Notes under the pieces: generated by a model | What the model was told of the DNA's origin: nothing | The model's input: the letters and a program-made list of their open reading frames with translations, nothing else | Databases searched by the model: none | Part shown: positions 52,964-63,619 of the stretch, in pieces | How positions within the stretch are numbered: position 1 is the stretch's first letter | How the letters are laid out: each line of letters begins with the position of its first letter | Translations under genes and position numbers: made by a program | Assembly (NCBI RefSeq): GCF_019802045.1 | Contig: NZ_JAHVHU010000010.1 | Location: 62,001-126,000 of the forward strand | Direction: 5' to 3' | Source of the DNA: Membranihabitans marinus | GTDB taxonomy: Bacteria; Bacteroidota; Bacteroidia; Chitinophagales; Saprospiraceae | DNA: 64,000 nt

Positions 52964-53283
52964 TGTCATTACCAAAAATTATCACTTGCTACACAACCAT
53001 CTCAGATAAAGAGAGTTCTACTAAGTTGATTGACCAATTACTTCAATCAAAACTCATCGCATGTGGCGTCGCATGGCCCGCTCAAAGCCAATACAATTGG
53101 GAAGGAAATGTCGCCACAGAAGGAGAATATCTCATCTATATGAAATCTTCTCTAGCACTCAAAGAACGATTGCTTAGTCGTATTCAGGATTATCATCCGT
53201 ACGACGTTCCATGCATTCTTGTACGCGAAGTGGAATGTAACTTGTCCTACCACGACTGGGTCGAAGAACAGACAGTGGTTTAG
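52963..53283 (+). CDS. cutA: CutA family divalent-cation tolerance protein
   Basis: 106 residues with the CutA trimer fold: ITCYTTISDKESSTKLIDQL, SKLIACGVAWPAQSQYNWEG, and EYLIYMKSSLALKERLLSRI, ending HPYDVPCILVREVECNLSYHDWVEE. Members were linked to copper tolerance, but the molecular role is not settled. It is the third gene of the kinase-pfkA-cutA unit, with a TAATG stop/start overlap. Confidence 0.93.
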   Translation: MSLPKIITCYTTISDKESSTKLIDQLLQSKLIACGVAWPAQSQYNWEGNVATEGEYLIYMKSSLALKERLLSRIQDYHPYDVPCILVREVECNLSYHDWVEEQTVV

Positions 53284-53393
53284 TCCCGTAGTTTTAAGTT
53301 TATAGAGTGTAGTCAGGGTCTGGTGCCGGACCAAAGCCCAGGATTCATTTTCAGAATTTTCATCCTCTCACAAAACCAGAGCGTCGATTCAAA

Positions 53394-53575
53394 CCCGCAA
53401 AATTCATGGGTTTTGATTTATGCAGATGCAAGGAATGACTGAATATAGTCGGAGTGCAACGCACAGACCAAAGATGGTAAATCCGTATTTGATGGAGAGG
53501 AGCGAATGAAGCCTCGGCTTAGTCGGGGCACAAGGTACAGGGCGATGCACCGTCTCAAATGAGCAAGGCCCCAAT
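53394..53575 (+). mobile_element. Element B, copy 2 (partial)
   Basis: The first 100 bases, from CCCGCAAAATTCATGG, match the left end of element B at 9089 with few differences, and GAGCGAATG recurs further on. After that the sequences diverge, and the right-hand inverted repeat (TGAATAAAGCGGG) is absent. It is therefore a truncated or rearranged copy lying between cutA and the dynamin-like gene; its right limit is approximate. Confidence 0.65.
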
Positions 53576-53589
53576 TAACTATTTATCCT

Positions 53590-53597
53590 TATCTTTA
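53590..53597 (+). promoter_or_regulatory. Candidate -7 promoter element of the dynamin-like gene
   Basis: TATCTTTA matches TAnnTTTG in 7 of 8 positions, 19 bases before the start codon. No clear -33 box. Confidence 0.35.
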
Positions 53598-53615
53598 TGT
53601 CAAAATTCAGATTAA

Positions 53616-55343
53616 ATGGCCGCATTAACGGAAAAAAAGCTTCTTCCCTACTTTGAACGAATCAAAACACTGGTAGATAAACTGGCTGAGCAATCCAGCC
53701 GAATTGACAACAGCGAAACCTTGTCGACCATTCAGGAGCTCCGACTACGGATGGATGAGCCGTTCTTGTTCGTTATAGTTGGTGAAGTCAAAGCGGGTAA
53801 AAGTAGTTTCATCAATGCCTTACTCAGTACTGATGAAGAAATATGCGCTGTGGCACCCGATCCCAAAACCGACACCATTCAGCAAATAAAGTACGGCGAT
53901 GTTCATGATGAAGTCATCATTAATGAATTCCTCAAACAAATCTACTTTCCTGACCCCATTCTTCAGGAAATATCCATCGTAGACACCCCCGGGACCAATA
54001 CCATCGTGGAGCATCATCAGGAAATCACCGAACGGTTTGTGCCGGTATCCGATTTGGTAGTGTTTGTTTTTGAGGCCAAAAACCCCTACCGGAAAAGTGC
54101 CTGGGACTTTTTATCCTTCATTAACCAGGAATGGAAGAAGAAAGTCATTTTTGTCCTACAACAAAAAGACCTGTTGAATGAAAATGATTTACAGATCAAC
54201 CTGGAAGGCGTTCGTAAAGAAGCAGCCAAACACAACGTCCCTGAACCACACGTTTTTGCTGTATCAGCACTTCAGGAGCTGGAAGGCAACCATGACCTTA
54301 GCGGATATCCGGCGCTTAGAAAATACCTCAAGGAAAATATCACCGGCATTCATGCCTTTCGGTTGAAAATAGAAAACCTCCTTGAACTGGTTACCACGCT
54401 CAATGAAAAGATCAACGCCGGGTTAAAAGCACGCCAGGCTCAATATGAGAGTGATTTGTTGTTCCGGAAAGAAATCGATAAAACCCTGCACGAACATGTT
54501 TTAAAGTCCCAAAACCAAGTACAAACTCTGATTCACAATCTACTGACGGGTTACGACAAAGCAACCATGATTAGTGAACGGGAATTACGAGACGGACTTT
54601 CCTTCTTTCGATTAGTAGGGAAGTCATTTAAATCCATTTTCAATAAGAACGAATCCCCTCAGGTCTGGTTGTCAGAGATCAAAACAGATCTCGATAAAAA
54701 TCTTAAAATTGAAATGACAGACCGACTCCATGAAGGGGTCAGTGACCTGGCGGACAATATTCAAAACATGGCGAAGGTTGTTGAACTTAAGATATTGAAA
54801 AATAAAACTATACTCAAAGACAATGACGAACTGTTTGGTCATATAGCCGAACGCCGTCGACTGATCATTGAAGAGTTGCAAGAATCCTTTCATAATTTTA
54901 TTCGCAACTCAGAAAACTTTGTTGACACAAAACTCGTCGAAGAAAGCTCGTCAATCAGTCCCAATCTAGCAACAGGAAGCGGGATTGCCGTAGTGGGAAT
55001 TATTTTGACAGCCGTCACGAATGGCGCTGTGTTTGACATCACTGGTGGCCTGATCACCGGCATCGGATTATTATTCGCAGGTATTACAACCGGGATTAAA
55101 CGAGGCAAAATACTTCGGAGGTTCTCCGAAGAAATCAAATTGACACGGTCAAAAATAGAAAACGAATTAACCCTCAAGTTAAATGAATACATCCAGCAAA
55201 TCAAAGATAAAATAGAAACCCAATTTATCGAATTTGACCAGTTGCTTGAAGAAGAGGGGAAAGAGCTACAACTCATGCAGGAGAACTACAATCACATTGA
55301 TTCAGAACAAAAAACAATCCGGAAGAAGTTGGCTCATCTTTAA
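53616..55343 (+). CDS. Bacterial dynamin-like GTPase
   Basis: 575 residues. The GTPase domain has the P-loop VGEVKAGKSSFINALL (G1, near residues 55-70), DTPGTNTIVEHH (G3) and FVLQQKDLLNEND (G4-like, near residues 180-190). Long helical, coiled-coil-like stretches follow. A hydrophobic hairpin (IAVVGIILTAVTNGAVF and GLITGIGLLFAGITTGI, near residues 455-495) resembles the membrane paddle of bacterial dynamin-like proteins. It is expected to bind and remodel or protect the inner membrane. It seems to be a single-gene unit; such genes often occur in pairs, but no partner is adjacent. Confidence 0.87.
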   Translation: MAALTEKKLLPYFERIKTLVDKLAEQSSRIDNSETLSTIQELRLRMDEPFLFVIVGEVKAGKSSFINALLSTDEEICAVAPDPKTDTIQQIKYGDVHDEVIINEFLKQIYFPDPILQEISIVDTPGTNTIVEHHQEITERFVPVSDLVVFVFEAKNPYRKSAWDFLSFINQEWKKKVIFVLQQKDLLNENDLQINLEGVRKEAAKHNVPEPHVFAVSALQELEGNHDLSGYPALRKYLKENITGIHAFRLKIENLLELVTTLNEKINAGLKARQAQYESDLLFRKEIDKTLHEHVLKSQNQVQTLIHNLLTGYDKATMISERELRDGLSFFRLVGKSFKSIFNKNESPQVWLSEIKTDLDKNLKIEMTDRLHEGVSDLADNIQNMAKVVELKILKNKTILKDNDELFGHIAERRRLIIEELQESFHNFIRNSENFVDTKLVEESSSISPNLATGSGIAVVGIILTAVTNGAVFDITGGLITGIGLLFAGITTGIKRGKILRRFSEEIKLTRSKIENELTLKLNEYIQQIKDKIETQFIEFDQLLEEEGKELQLMQENYNHIDSEQKTIRKKLAHL

Positions 55344-55451
55344 TTTCACGCCTATTTCGGGTGTTCTGTCGTGCAGTACGAACAAGTATAAAAGCCGGAA
55401 TAAGAAACTGCCTGTAGTTCAGGATACCTGTTTTTTCTTAGTAAGCCTAAA

Positions 55452-56408
55452 TTAGAAACTGTGGGTTATTCCTACGTTGATGGATTCACTAAACTGTGTT
55501 CGGGGACCTTTGTGTCCTGTAGGTTCGCCGTCTTCATCCAAGATGTCAAAAAGAATATCTTCGTCGTAGACCAGATTGCCCAATATGTTCACTGAAATTG
55601 ATTTGTTTACTTTCATCCTGATCTGACTTTCAAGATTGACATCAAAATTACCAAAATCATCCAGGTGATTCGTAAAAAAATCCGCTTTGGAAGTCAGCGT
55701 CACATTCTTCATGAGCTGAAACTTCCCCACTACTTTGATCAGGCTTCCCAACTCCATCCGATACCCCTTTGCCCGAAACTTTTCAGGTAAATACTGAGCA
55801 GCTAGAATAGAATCAGGAGCGATCGTTATCTTACTGTTGATCGGCGTGTAGTAAATGTCAAGTTTATTGGTATTCTTCTTTTTCTTCTCGGGATCATTTG
55901 ATTCCAGTGTTTTCAGATTGAGGCCCGAACCGATATCAATCGTCAGAGGGGAGAAAAAACGACCGTTGAGGTGTTGTTTCATTCCTTGTTTGTTAAACTT
56001 ATATGAATTTGACAAAAAAGTCCGCATAGAGATCAAAGCCGATAAAAACATTTTGTTCGAAAACTGTTGGGAATAATTACCACTCATTTCCAGTTTATCT
56101 CTGTTTTTTGTCCACTCTTGCTCATCTCTTTTCATCAGCCCGTATTGGACATTAAAATTATATGTAAAGTTGCTCTTCTCCTTTTTGTATTTAGCTTTCC
56201 AGTCAAAGTCTCCCCAAACATTAATATTGTTATATCCACTACCTTTCCAATAGTCACTATAGGCTATTTGGGCAAGGTATAAATTTCCAATATTGGAATA
56301 ACTCCAATAACTTTTCTTTTCTTCTGTCGTGTCCTGAGCTGCTTCCTGACTATATCCAGTGGCTGCATGCAAACATACCATGAAGAAAATTAAGTGAAGC
56401 TGGCGCAT
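55452..56408 (-). CDS. DUF3078 outer-membrane-type protein
   Basis: 318 residues with a signal peptide (MRQLHLIFFMVCLHAATGYS). The DUF3078 pattern follows: YWSYSNIGNLYLAQIAYSDY, then WKGSGYNNINVWGDFDWKAK and the alternating polar/aromatic beta-strands of a probable outer-membrane barrel, ending SESINVGITHSF with the C-terminal Phe typical of BAM substrates. The family is conserved in Bacteroidota; I know no described function. It is convergent with the dynamin-like gene and transcribed away from purL. Confidence 0.88.
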   Translation of the reverse strand: MRQLHLIFFMVCLHAATGYSQEAAQDTTEEKKSYWSYSNIGNLYLAQIAYSDYWKGSGYNNINVWGDFDWKAKYKKEKSNFTYNFNVQYGLMKRDEQEWTKNRDKLEMSGNYSQQFSNKMFLSALISMRTFLSNSYKFNKQGMKQHLNGRFFSPLTIDIGSGLNLKTLESNDPEKKKKNTNKLDIYYTPINSKITIAPDSILAAQYLPEKFRAKGYRMELGSLIKVVGKFQLMKNVTLTSKADFFTNHLDDFGNFDVNLESQIRMKVNKSISVNILGNLVYDEDILFDILDEDGEPTGHKGPRTQFSESINVGITHSF

Positions 56409-56781
56409 AGAATAAATGAAATTTTTGAACTCTTATGGATGATAATACCAACGTGTACTTTGGATACAAATATTGCTCAAAATAGTTTTTAATCAAAGCT
56501 AATAGACATGAAATATTTATTTAATGTAAATAAAGATGGTTTTCAAGGATATTGACACCAATTCCTAACATATATTCCTTTTAATTATAAGAGATAAATT
56601 CAGTTTTGAGCTGTTTCAAAATTTAGACTGTCTTTTTTACTAGCATGATTTGACTTCGCCAGCTAACCCCATTTGAATTGAGAACAAAGTATGGTGCGAG
56701 ATGCTGAATGCTTCCGGATTAGGCTCAGTTTTTGCTACAGGTAAGTCATACCATGATCAGGGTATTGTATTAAAATATTTC
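56409..56781. other. Intergenic stretch between divergent genes, no gene seen
   Basis: AT-rich sequence between the DUF3078 gene and purL. No coding frame or shared repeat was found. Confidence 0.5.
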
Positions 56782-56789
56782 TATCTTTG
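56782..56789 (+). promoter_or_regulatory. Candidate -7 promoter element of purL
   Basis: TATCTTTG fits TAnnTTTG exactly, 26 bases before the purL ATG. A -33 box is not clear. The short leader leaves little room for a riboswitch. Confidence 0.5.
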
Positions 56790-56815
56790 CCTCAAATTAA
56801 AAAACCAGATCACTG

Positions 56816-59050
56816 ATGAACGAAAATCAAAATATGCCAGATCTTGCAATTGCAAAAAAACTGGGCTTAACCGAAGATGAATTCGATCGAATTCTTGAGA
56901 TCATGGGACGCCATCCCAACTTCACGGAACTCAGCATATTTGCCGTCATGTGGTCTGAGCATTGCTCCTATAAAAATTCCATCAAGTATCTTAAAACACT
57001 ACCCAACAAAGGAAAACATTTGTTGGTGGAAGCCGGTGAAGAAAATGCCGGACTGGTAGATATCGGCGACGGACTCGGGTGTGCTTTTAAAATTGAATCA
57101 CACAATCACCCTTCAGCTATAGAACCTTACCAGGGTGCAGCAACGGGTGTCGGTGGCATACATCGTGATATTTTCACAATGGGTGCACGACCTATCGCTG
57201 CATTAAATTCACTCCGTTTTGGCGATGTAGAACGACCCCATACTCGGCACCTTGTTCGGGGTGTGGTCAAAGGAATCGGCGATTATGGCAATTGTCTAGG
57301 CGTTCCCACCATCGGTGGAGAAGTATATTTCAATGATTGTTACAATCAAAACATTCTTGTCAACGCCATGTCCGTAGGTACAGTAAAGGAGGGTGATACA
57401 GTATCTGCCATTGCAGACGGACCCGGTAATCCAATCTTTATTGTGGGTTCAGCGACGGGTAAAGATGGCATTCACGGAGCCACATTTGCATCGGCTGATC
57501 TCAGCGAAGACAGCGTGGATGACTTACCTGCTGTACAGGTCGGTGACCCATTCCAGGAAAAACTTTTACTGGAAGCCAGTCTCGAAGCAATCCAGACCGG
57601 AAGTATCGTGGGGATGCAGGACATGGGCGCAGCAGGCATCACTTGCAGCACCAGTGAAATGAGTGCAAAAAGTGGTACGGGTATGAAAATCAACTTAGAT
57701 AAAGTCCCCACCCGGCAAGATAATATGGAACCTTTCGAAATCCTGCTTTCTGAATCGCAGGAACGAATGCTCATCGTTTGCAAAAAAGGAGAGGAAGAAA
57801 AATTACTCAAAGTATTTGACAAATGGGATCTCGAATGTGAAGAAATAGGTGAGGTAACTGATAACGGACACGTCGAATTCTGGCACAAAGGTAAGATTGT
57901 CGCTGATGTTCCAGCAGATCCATTGGTTTTGGGCGGCGGAGCCCCAGTCTATGATCGAGAATATGAAGAAGCCACGTATTATTCCCAATTAATAGATTAC
58001 ACTGAAGATCGTATCGATGCACCTACAGACTATGTATCCGCCGCAAAGAATCTTATGACATCCCCTAGCTTGGTATCGAAGCGATGGATCTATGAACAAT
58101 ATGACCACACCGTCCGGATCAATAACATGGGAACCAACCAGGCTTCGGATGCAGCTGTGATTCGCGTCAAAGGAACATCCAAAGCCTTGGCAATGAGTGT
58201 GGATTGCAACTCTGATTTTGTGTATGCTGACCCCTATATCGGAGGTATGATCGCAGTGTCGGAAGCAGCCAGAAACGTAGTTTGCAGTGGAGCCCAACCA
58301 GTGGCTATTACGAATTGCCTCAATTTTGGCAATCCTTATAACAAAGAAGTTTATTGGCAATTTGTCCACGTAATAAAAGGCATGAGTGAAGCTTGCCGGC
58401 GGTTTGAGACGCCGGTTACAGGGGGAAACGTCAGTTTCTACAATCAAACTGAACTGGATGGAAAAGTAGAACCTGTCAAACCGACACCAGTCATTGGGAT
58501 GCTTGGCATTCTGGAACATACCGATGATTACCTCACCTCCAGCTTTAGAAATGAGGGCGATCTGATCGTTATGATTGGTAAGGAGATCTTTGATTTAAAC
58601 AATTCACAATACCTTTCCTGGCATCATGGGATCACGGATTCAAAAGCCCCCTATTTCTCATTGGAGGATGAATATGATGTGCAACAGACCGTATACGAAG
58701 CTAACAAACTAAAGTTGCTTGAATCTGCTCATGATATTTCGGATGGTGGATTGTTTACCAACTTACTTGAATCATGCCTTGAAAATAATATGGGAGCCAA
58801 AATCACCTACAATCCCCCAGTGCGAATGGATAGTTTTCTATTTGGCGAGTCCCAGTCCCGAATTATTGTCAGTATAAAGCCAGAAAATTTAGACAAATTA
58901 CATAACATTTCGAACCAGAATTCTGTTCCCATACAACAAATTGGTATCGTGGAGAAATCATCCATTTTGGTCAATGAGATCGATTTCGGACCGGTGTCAG
59001 AGTGGAAAGAATTATATAATGATTTATTAGGTAAAAAACTGGAACAATGA
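56816..59050 (+). CDS. purL: Phosphoribosylformylglycinamidine synthase subunit PurL (small type)
   Basis: 744 residues, the length of the small PurL that works in a complex with PurS and PurQ, not the single-chain form of about 1300 residues. Motifs: [17 protein letters not shown] near the N-terminus, [19 protein letters not shown] (ATP/FGAR site), [18 protein letters not shown], and [16 protein letters not shown]. It converts FGAR, glutamine-derived ammonia and ATP to FGAM, step four of purine synthesis. PurS and PurQ are not in the window. The downstream TlpA-like gene overlaps its stop by 4 bases. Confidence 0.96.
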   Translation: MNENQNMPDLAIAKKLGLTEDEFDRILEIMGRHPNFTELSIFAVMWSEHCSYKNSIKYLKTLPNKGKHLLVEAGEENAGLVDIGDGLGCAFKIESHNHPSAIEPYQGAATGVGGIHRDIFTMGARPIAALNSLRFGDVERPHTRHLVRGVVKGIGDYGNCLGVPTIGGEVYFNDCYNQNILVNAMSVGTVKEGDTVSAIADGPGNPIFIVGSATGKDGIHGATFASADLSEDSVDDLPAVQVGDPFQEKLLLEASLEAIQTGSIVGMQDMGAAGITCSTSEMSAKSGTGMKINLDKVPTRQDNMEPFEILLSESQERMLIVCKKGEEEKLLKVFDKWDLECEEIGEVTDNGHVEFWHKGKIVADVPADPLVLGGGAPVYDREYEEATYYSQLIDYTEDRIDAPTDYVSAAKNLMTSPSLVSKRWIYEQYDHTVRINNMGTNQASDAAVIRVKGTSKALAMSVDCNSDFVYADPYIGGMIAVSEAARNVVCSGAQPVAITNCLNFGNPYNKEVYWQFVHVIKGMSEACRRFETPVTGGNVSFYNQTELDGKVEPVKPTPVIGMLGILEHTDDYLTSSFRNEGDLIVMIGKEIFDLNNSQYLSWHHGITDSKAPYFSLEDEYDVQQTVYEANKLKLLESAHDISDGGLFTNLLESCLENNMGAKITYNPPVRMDSFLFGESQSRIIVSIKPENLDKLHNISNQNSVPIQQIGIVEKSSILVNEIDFGPVSEWKELYNDLLGKKLEQ

Positions 59051-60129
59051 AATTGTTGAAATATGGACTTCTGGCCAGTCTAGGGCTTTTTTTTATATGG
59101 GCGTGTAATAGTACCGATCAAAGTACGACCGACGGTGAACGGCTGACCATCTCGGGAAAAATAATTGACGGTGCGAATAAACCGGTAGCGCTTTATCGCA
59201 TATCACTCAAAGGCCAAAAGGCTTTGGTGATGTCTACCCAGGCCGATCAACGGGGAAATTTTTCCATGACTTCTGAAGAGCCTATACCCCAGGCTATTTA
59301 TCAATTTTCCGTTGCAAACAAAGGCGCTTCTTTTGTACTCACGGGAGAAGATACAGATATTAAGATCAATGGGAAGTTTAGTACGATAGACCAATATGAT
59401 TTTGAACTAAGCGGTTCAAAAGAAACTGGTCTTCAGATTATTGCATTTTACAATATGGTCAATGATAAATGGCCCAAATCTGAGATCGTGCGATACATGA
59501 ATGAAACCGAGAATAGTTTGATTGCTATCCAGACTGGGGTATCATTCCTGATGGGTAGTCCGGAAGATTACGCAGATGTGCGAAAAATTGTCAATAAGGT
59601 AGATGCAGATTTACGCGGATCCCCATATGTGAGTGAATTCAAAGAGTTTGTGGCATTTTACGATGCAAAATTAAAAGAATCTACCAACAACTCTAGTCAG
59701 TACGCCGTGCAGCTGGGACAACCAGCACCTGAAATTGCATTGCCCAATCCGGACGGCGAAATAATGCGTTTGTCTGACCTTAAAGGGAAGGTCGTTCTTT
59801 TGGATTTCTGGGCCAGTTGGTGTGGTCCATGTCGGAGAGCAAACCCGCACGTTGTAAAATTGTACGAAAAATACAAAGATGACGGGTTCACTGTATTTTC
59901 TGTGTCTCTGGATAGAAACGGTCAGAAAGAACGCTGGGTCAATGCAATCAAGCAGGATGGTCTGGCATGGGAGTCTCACGTCAGTGATCTGAAGTATTGG
60001 CAGTCTGAACCTGCCCGAAGATACGGCATCACGGCTATTCCGGCAACTTTTTTACTTGATCGGGAAGGAAAAATCCAAGCTTTAAATCCCAGAGCAAATA
60101 TGGAAGAAGAAATCCAAAAATTGCTTTAG
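59047..60129 (+). CDS. TlpA-like thiol:disulfide lipoprotein with DUF4369-like N-terminus
   Basis: 360 residues; lipoprotein signal ending LFFIWAC (Cys20). An N-terminal beta-rich domain ([20 protein letters not shown]) resembles DUF4369. The C-terminal 140 residues form a TlpA/ResA thioredoxin domain with [20 protein letters not shown] (Cys259, Cys262) and the cis-Pro segment [16 protein letters not shown]. It should keep cysteines of exported proteins reduced on the periplasmic side. The ATG overlaps the purL stop (ATGA), an odd functional pairing but clearly one transcript. Confidence 0.92.
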   Translation: MKLLKYGLLASLGLFFIWACNSTDQSTTDGERLTISGKIIDGANKPVALYRISLKGQKALVMSTQADQRGNFSMTSEEPIPQAIYQFSVANKGASFVLTGEDTDIKINGKFSTIDQYDFELSGSKETGLQIIAFYNMVNDKWPKSEIVRYMNETENSLIAIQTGVSFLMGSPEDYADVRKIVNKVDADLRGSPYVSEFKEFVAFYDAKLKESTNNSSQYAVQLGQPAPEIALPNPDGEIMRLSDLKGKVVLLDFWASWCGPCRRANPHVVKLYEKYKDDGFTVFSVSLDRNGQKERWVNAIKQDGLAWESHVSDLKYWQSEPARRYGITAIPATFLLDREGKIQALNPRANMEEEIQKLL

Positions 60130-60173
60130 GAAAGAGCGTAATTTATCACAGACCTTTTTATTCTTGACCAGAT

Positions 60174-60947
60174 CTATAGTCGCATTTGCTTATTGCTCTG
60201 CTGATATTTATGCCGCAGTGTCAATAATGACGTGCACGCCATACTTACATTGAGAGATTCAGTCTGAGCACCCGCCGCAGCGGGTAATGTTATCCGGTTT
60301 GTCGATAATCTCGCGACAGTAGCTGAAATTCCCTGACCCTCGTTACCCAATACCAAAACACCAGTACGTGGCCAGGCATATTCAAACGCATCCTCACCAT
60401 CCATGACGGCTGATATTATCGCGCCGGAAGTTTCAGACAATTCCTGGTGACTGCATTTTACCATAGTGAGATAACTATGGCTTCCCATGGCAGCCTGTAC
60501 AACTTTCGGGCTAAAAGGGTCTGCGGTTCCGGGTCCGATCAGAATATGGGGCACACCGAACCATTCGGCTGCACGAAGCATGGTGCCGAGATTTCCCGGA
60601 TCTTGTACCCCATCAAAATACAAACCAAATGCATGATTTCGCTGAATTGATCTGAAATAGTGATCCGGAATTGCGCACACTGCCATCACCCCCTGCGGCG
60701 TAACCAAATTAGAAAGTTCGAGAAATGAGTGATGGTCTGACTGATATACCGATATTCCGTCTGGAAACGACAGGTGTCTGATGCCATCATCTATGACTAT
60801 ATACTGAATCAGCGACGGTCTGTGCCTGACAAGGTCCATGATCAATTTTTCCCCTTCGACAACGTAATTTTTAAATTTATACCGGTTTTTCTTTTGTTTT
60901 AAGGACCGAATAAACTTTATTTGATTCCTGGACAATATAGGAAACAT
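60174..60947 (-). CDS. TrmH/SpoU family RNA 2'-O-methyltransferase
   Basis: 257 residues. An N-terminal substrate-binding part (FIRSLKQKKNRYKFKNYVVE) is followed by the SPOUT knot with motif 1 VQDPGNLGTMLRAAEWFG, motif 2 VLVLGNEGQGIS and motif 3 RITLPAAAGAQTESLNVSMA. It methylates the ribose of a tRNA or rRNA nucleotide with S-adenosylmethionine; the exact target is not predictable. It is convergent with the TlpA-like gene and divergent from tamL, a neighbourhood I have often seen in Bacteroidota. Confidence 0.92.
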   Translation of the reverse strand: MFPILSRNQIKFIRSLKQKKNRYKFKNYVVEGEKLIMDLVRHRPSLIQYIVIDDGIRHLSFPDGISVYQSDHHSFLELSNLVTPQGVMAVCAIPDHYFRSIQRNHAFGLYFDGVQDPGNLGTMLRAAEWFGVPHILIGPGTADPFSPKVVQAAMGSHSYLTMVKCSHQELSETSGAIISAVMDGEDAFEYAWPRTGVLVLGNEGQGISATVARLSTNRITLPAAAGAQTESLNVSMACTSLLTLRHKYQQSNKQMRL

Positions 60948-61016
60948 CTTATGGTTACTTTAGTGGTTGAAAAATTGTTATGATGTGAATTAACAACAAA
61001 TTATTAATTTTACCGC

Positions 61017-61174
61017 ATGACATTGCCCAACATTGGAAAAAGGCTGGGCGACACGCTTATAAAAAAGTTAGAAGAAGTTGAGCTCAGCAGTATTTAAAAA
61101 GCCGTAAAACAGATTGATGTGAAGGAATCGTTCAATGATTTATTATCTGATTTTCATCACTTTTTCATTTCATG
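61017..61174 (+). pseudogene. Possible TfoX C-terminal-domain-like small gene with an in-frame stop
   Basis: From ATG 61017 a frame reads LPNIGKRLGDTLIKKLEEVE, reminiscent of the helix-hairpin-helix start of TfoX C-terminal-domain mini-proteins (LPNIGK...L..VGI). A TAA follows after 26 codons; in the same frame beyond it lies KAVKQIDVKESFNDLL, which resembles the later helix of the same domain. It may be a decayed copy, or chance; the resemblance is short. Confidence 0.35.
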
Positions 61175-63520
61175 AAAAGTAAAAAAGCGGCTATATATTC
61201 ATGTCTTTTATTGTTCGGGGGGCTTTTCATGTTGTCATCATGCAACGTGACCAAATTTCTGGCGGAAGATGAATATTTACTTTCGGATTATGCCATTAAC
61301 ATTAACGGTCCCGTGGCATCCAGACAAAAAAAGATACTTGAAAATGAAATCTATTATCTCGACACGCTCCAACGGATAGAAAATCGAAATTGGCGCATCT
61401 GGTTGTATTATAAATACCAGGACGCTGATACGGGCACACTCAATCATTTTTTTTACGAGCAAGCTGCCACTAGACCAAGTATCTACAAACAAGGCCACGG
61501 CGGTCAGGCGTCCGACGTCATTAAACGGTACGTCATGGACAAAGGGTATTATGATGCGCAGGTTTTCTTTTCTGATCAGATAAAAAAACGAAAAGCCACT
61601 ATATCCTATACCATAAATACCGGCCCGCTGTACACCATTGCCAGCAAAAAAGTAAGTTACCCCAATGAAACGATCAAACGATTAATCGAAAATCGCAACG
61701 ATGAATCGTTCTTGAAAAGAAATGACGTACTCTCTCTTCAAGCTTACGAAAAGGAAAAAAACAGGATTGCCTCCATTATGCAAAACAATGGGTATCCTTA
61801 TTTTACATCACTGAATATTTCAAAACGACCGCAAGCCATTAAACTGGCTGATCAAATAGATCTTTATTTTGAAATATTAAATGATGCAGACAGCATTGGA
61901 CTTCGCCGGTATCGGTTTGGAGATATTGTGGTCGATCACAACTACAATCCATTTGCATTTGAGCCAGCGAGTGATACCGCTACCATCGATGCCATTCAGC
62001 ATCTGAATTTTGACAAAGAAAAGTCCTTGAACCGGCAGGTGATGAACCAATCCATCCCGTTTCGCAATGGGGATTTGTTCAGTGCAGAAGCATTGGAGAA
62101 AGCGCGACAAAATATTGTCCGTTACAATATCTATTCATCCGTGGTGGTCCAACGCATTCCGTCACCGGAAGACCCCAATGTGCTGAACATCTATTTTATC
62201 TTACAGCCTTCGAAAAAATACGAATTTAAAGTTGATTTCGATCTCAACAATACCGAGTATAGCTCCCGTTCGTCATTATTGGGTGTTTCCGTAGGGCCGG
62301 AACTGTCCAATCGAAATACATTTGGCGGCGGGGAAACCTATACCATGGGACTCCAGTTTCAGACCGAATTTAATCCTTTCGGTCAGTCTGATACGACAGA
62401 AAGATCCACGGTTCAAACCTTTATCGCCGGGTTTCGGAACAATTTAATTATGCCACGTTTCGTAGATTATTTTAAAATGTATGAACTCCTCTCGGGTGTA
62501 TCGCCGGATTTTTATTCCATACTGCAATCAAACGGGATCAGCACGATCGATCTGAACTATGAATATGTTTACACGGATCAATTGTATAAATACCATTCCT
62601 TTTTATGGCAGGCGGGGAACAATTTCAACTGGGCTGCAGGTCGGAACAACCTAAGAGTCAACAACCTTTCGTTGAATGTCTTTTTACCAGATTTATTTCC
62701 CAGTTTTATTGAGGAGATCAAAGACCGGCAATTTGTCCGAAAATCACTGGATCCACAAATATTTACAAGTCTACTCTTTAGCAATGCCCAATTCACCCAC
62801 GTCGGAAGAAAAGACTACGCCCAGCGGCAATTTTCTTTTTACGGGTCGATGGAGTTTTCAGGATTGGAAATCCTGGCTGCCAATGCCATCACTAATGGAT
62901 TTAGGGATACCTTCCAACTCTTCAACAAGTTTGATTTTGCAAAATACTTCAAGGTTGATTTGGATGGGCGGTTTTTAAAAGATTTATCAGCTACCACCTC
63001 ATTCGCCTCTCGTCTGAATATTGGGATCGCTACACCTCTGACCGGATCAGTATCGGTTCCCTTTGTCAAACAGTTTTTTGTGGGAGGTCCCTCGAGCATG
63101 AGGGCATGGCGGATCAGAGAATTGGGACCTGGATCACTTCAGGACTCCACCGCACTTTCAGGAACTAATCAACCGTATGCCAATGTCGGTGATCTAAAAA
63201 TAGAAATGAATGCAGAATACCGGTTTCCTCTTTTTTGGCGTCTGAACAGCGCTCTATTTCTTGATGTAGGTAACATATGGATCTTGGGAAAATCTGATCA
63301 ACCAGAGAGTCGGTTCACCTCCGATTTTTGGAAAGAATTTGCTGTCGGAACGGGTACTGGAATACGCATGGATCTTACTTTTTTCACCCTTCGGCTGGAC
63401 TGGGGAATAAAACTAAAACTCCCCTACCGACAAGACAATGGCTCTTATTGGGCTTACTCCTCCTTTGGACAGTATCTCAAAAAATCAAATCTAAACCTGG
63501 CGATTAGTATGCCTTTTTAG
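61172..63520 (+). CDS. tamL: TamL-type BamA/TamA family outer-membrane lipoprotein
   Basis: 782 residues with a lipoprotein signal (LLLFGGLFMLSSC, Cys24) followed by NVTKFLAEDEYLL, the start typical of the lipidated BamA relatives of Bacteroidota. POTRA-like modules occupy roughly residues 35-360 (for example RRYRFGDIVVDHNYNPFAFE). The C-terminal Omp85 barrel has SVGPELSNRNTFGGGETYTM, FVKQFFVGGPSSMRAWRIRE (VRGF-like L6 motif region) and ends LNLAISMPF. TamL works with TamB in outer-membrane biogenesis; no tamB is visible in the window. It is divergent from the TrmH-type gene. Confidence 0.9.
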   Translation: MKSKKAAIYSCLLLFGGLFMLSSCNVTKFLAEDEYLLSDYAININGPVASRQKKILENEIYYLDTLQRIENRNWRIWLYYKYQDADTGTLNHFFYEQAATRPSIYKQGHGGQASDVIKRYVMDKGYYDAQVFFSDQIKKRKATISYTINTGPLYTIASKKVSYPNETIKRLIENRNDESFLKRNDVLSLQAYEKEKNRIASIMQNNGYPYFTSLNISKRPQAIKLADQIDLYFEILNDADSIGLRRYRFGDIVVDHNYNPFAFEPASDTATIDAIQHLNFDKEKSLNRQVMNQSIPFRNGDLFSAEALEKARQNIVRYNIYSSVVVQRIPSPEDPNVLNIYFILQPSKKYEFKVDFDLNNTEYSSRSSLLGVSVGPELSNRNTFGGGETYTMGLQFQTEFNPFGQSDTTERSTVQTFIAGFRNNLIMPRFVDYFKMYELLSGVSPDFYSILQSNGISTIDLNYEYVYTDQLYKYHSFLWQAGNNFNWAAGRNNLRVNNLSLNVFLPDLFPSFIEEIKDRQFVRKSLDPQIFTSLLFSNAQFTHVGRKDYAQRQFSFYGSMEFSGLEILAANAITNGFRDTFQLFNKFDFAKYFKVDLDGRFLKDLSATTSFASRLNIGIATPLTGSVSVPFVKQFFVGGPSSMRAWRIRELGPGSLQDSTALSGTNQPYANVGDLKIEMNAEYRFPLFWRLNSALFLDVGNIWILGKSDQPESRFTSDFWKEFAVGTGTGIRMDLTFFTLRLDWGIKLKLPYRQDNGSYWAYSSFGQYLKKSNLNLAISMPF

Positions 63521-63619
63521 AGGTAAGGACGCTGTACAGTTAGGTGCTAGGGAGCCGAATTGTCAGGGATTAAGACCGCTGTGGTGTTGTAGCCGGAATT
63601 GCACTTTTCCCACAACCAG

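Noticed and set aside
57989-58519. A 176-codon minus-strand frame
   Set aside because: Antisense shadow inside purL with no family features.
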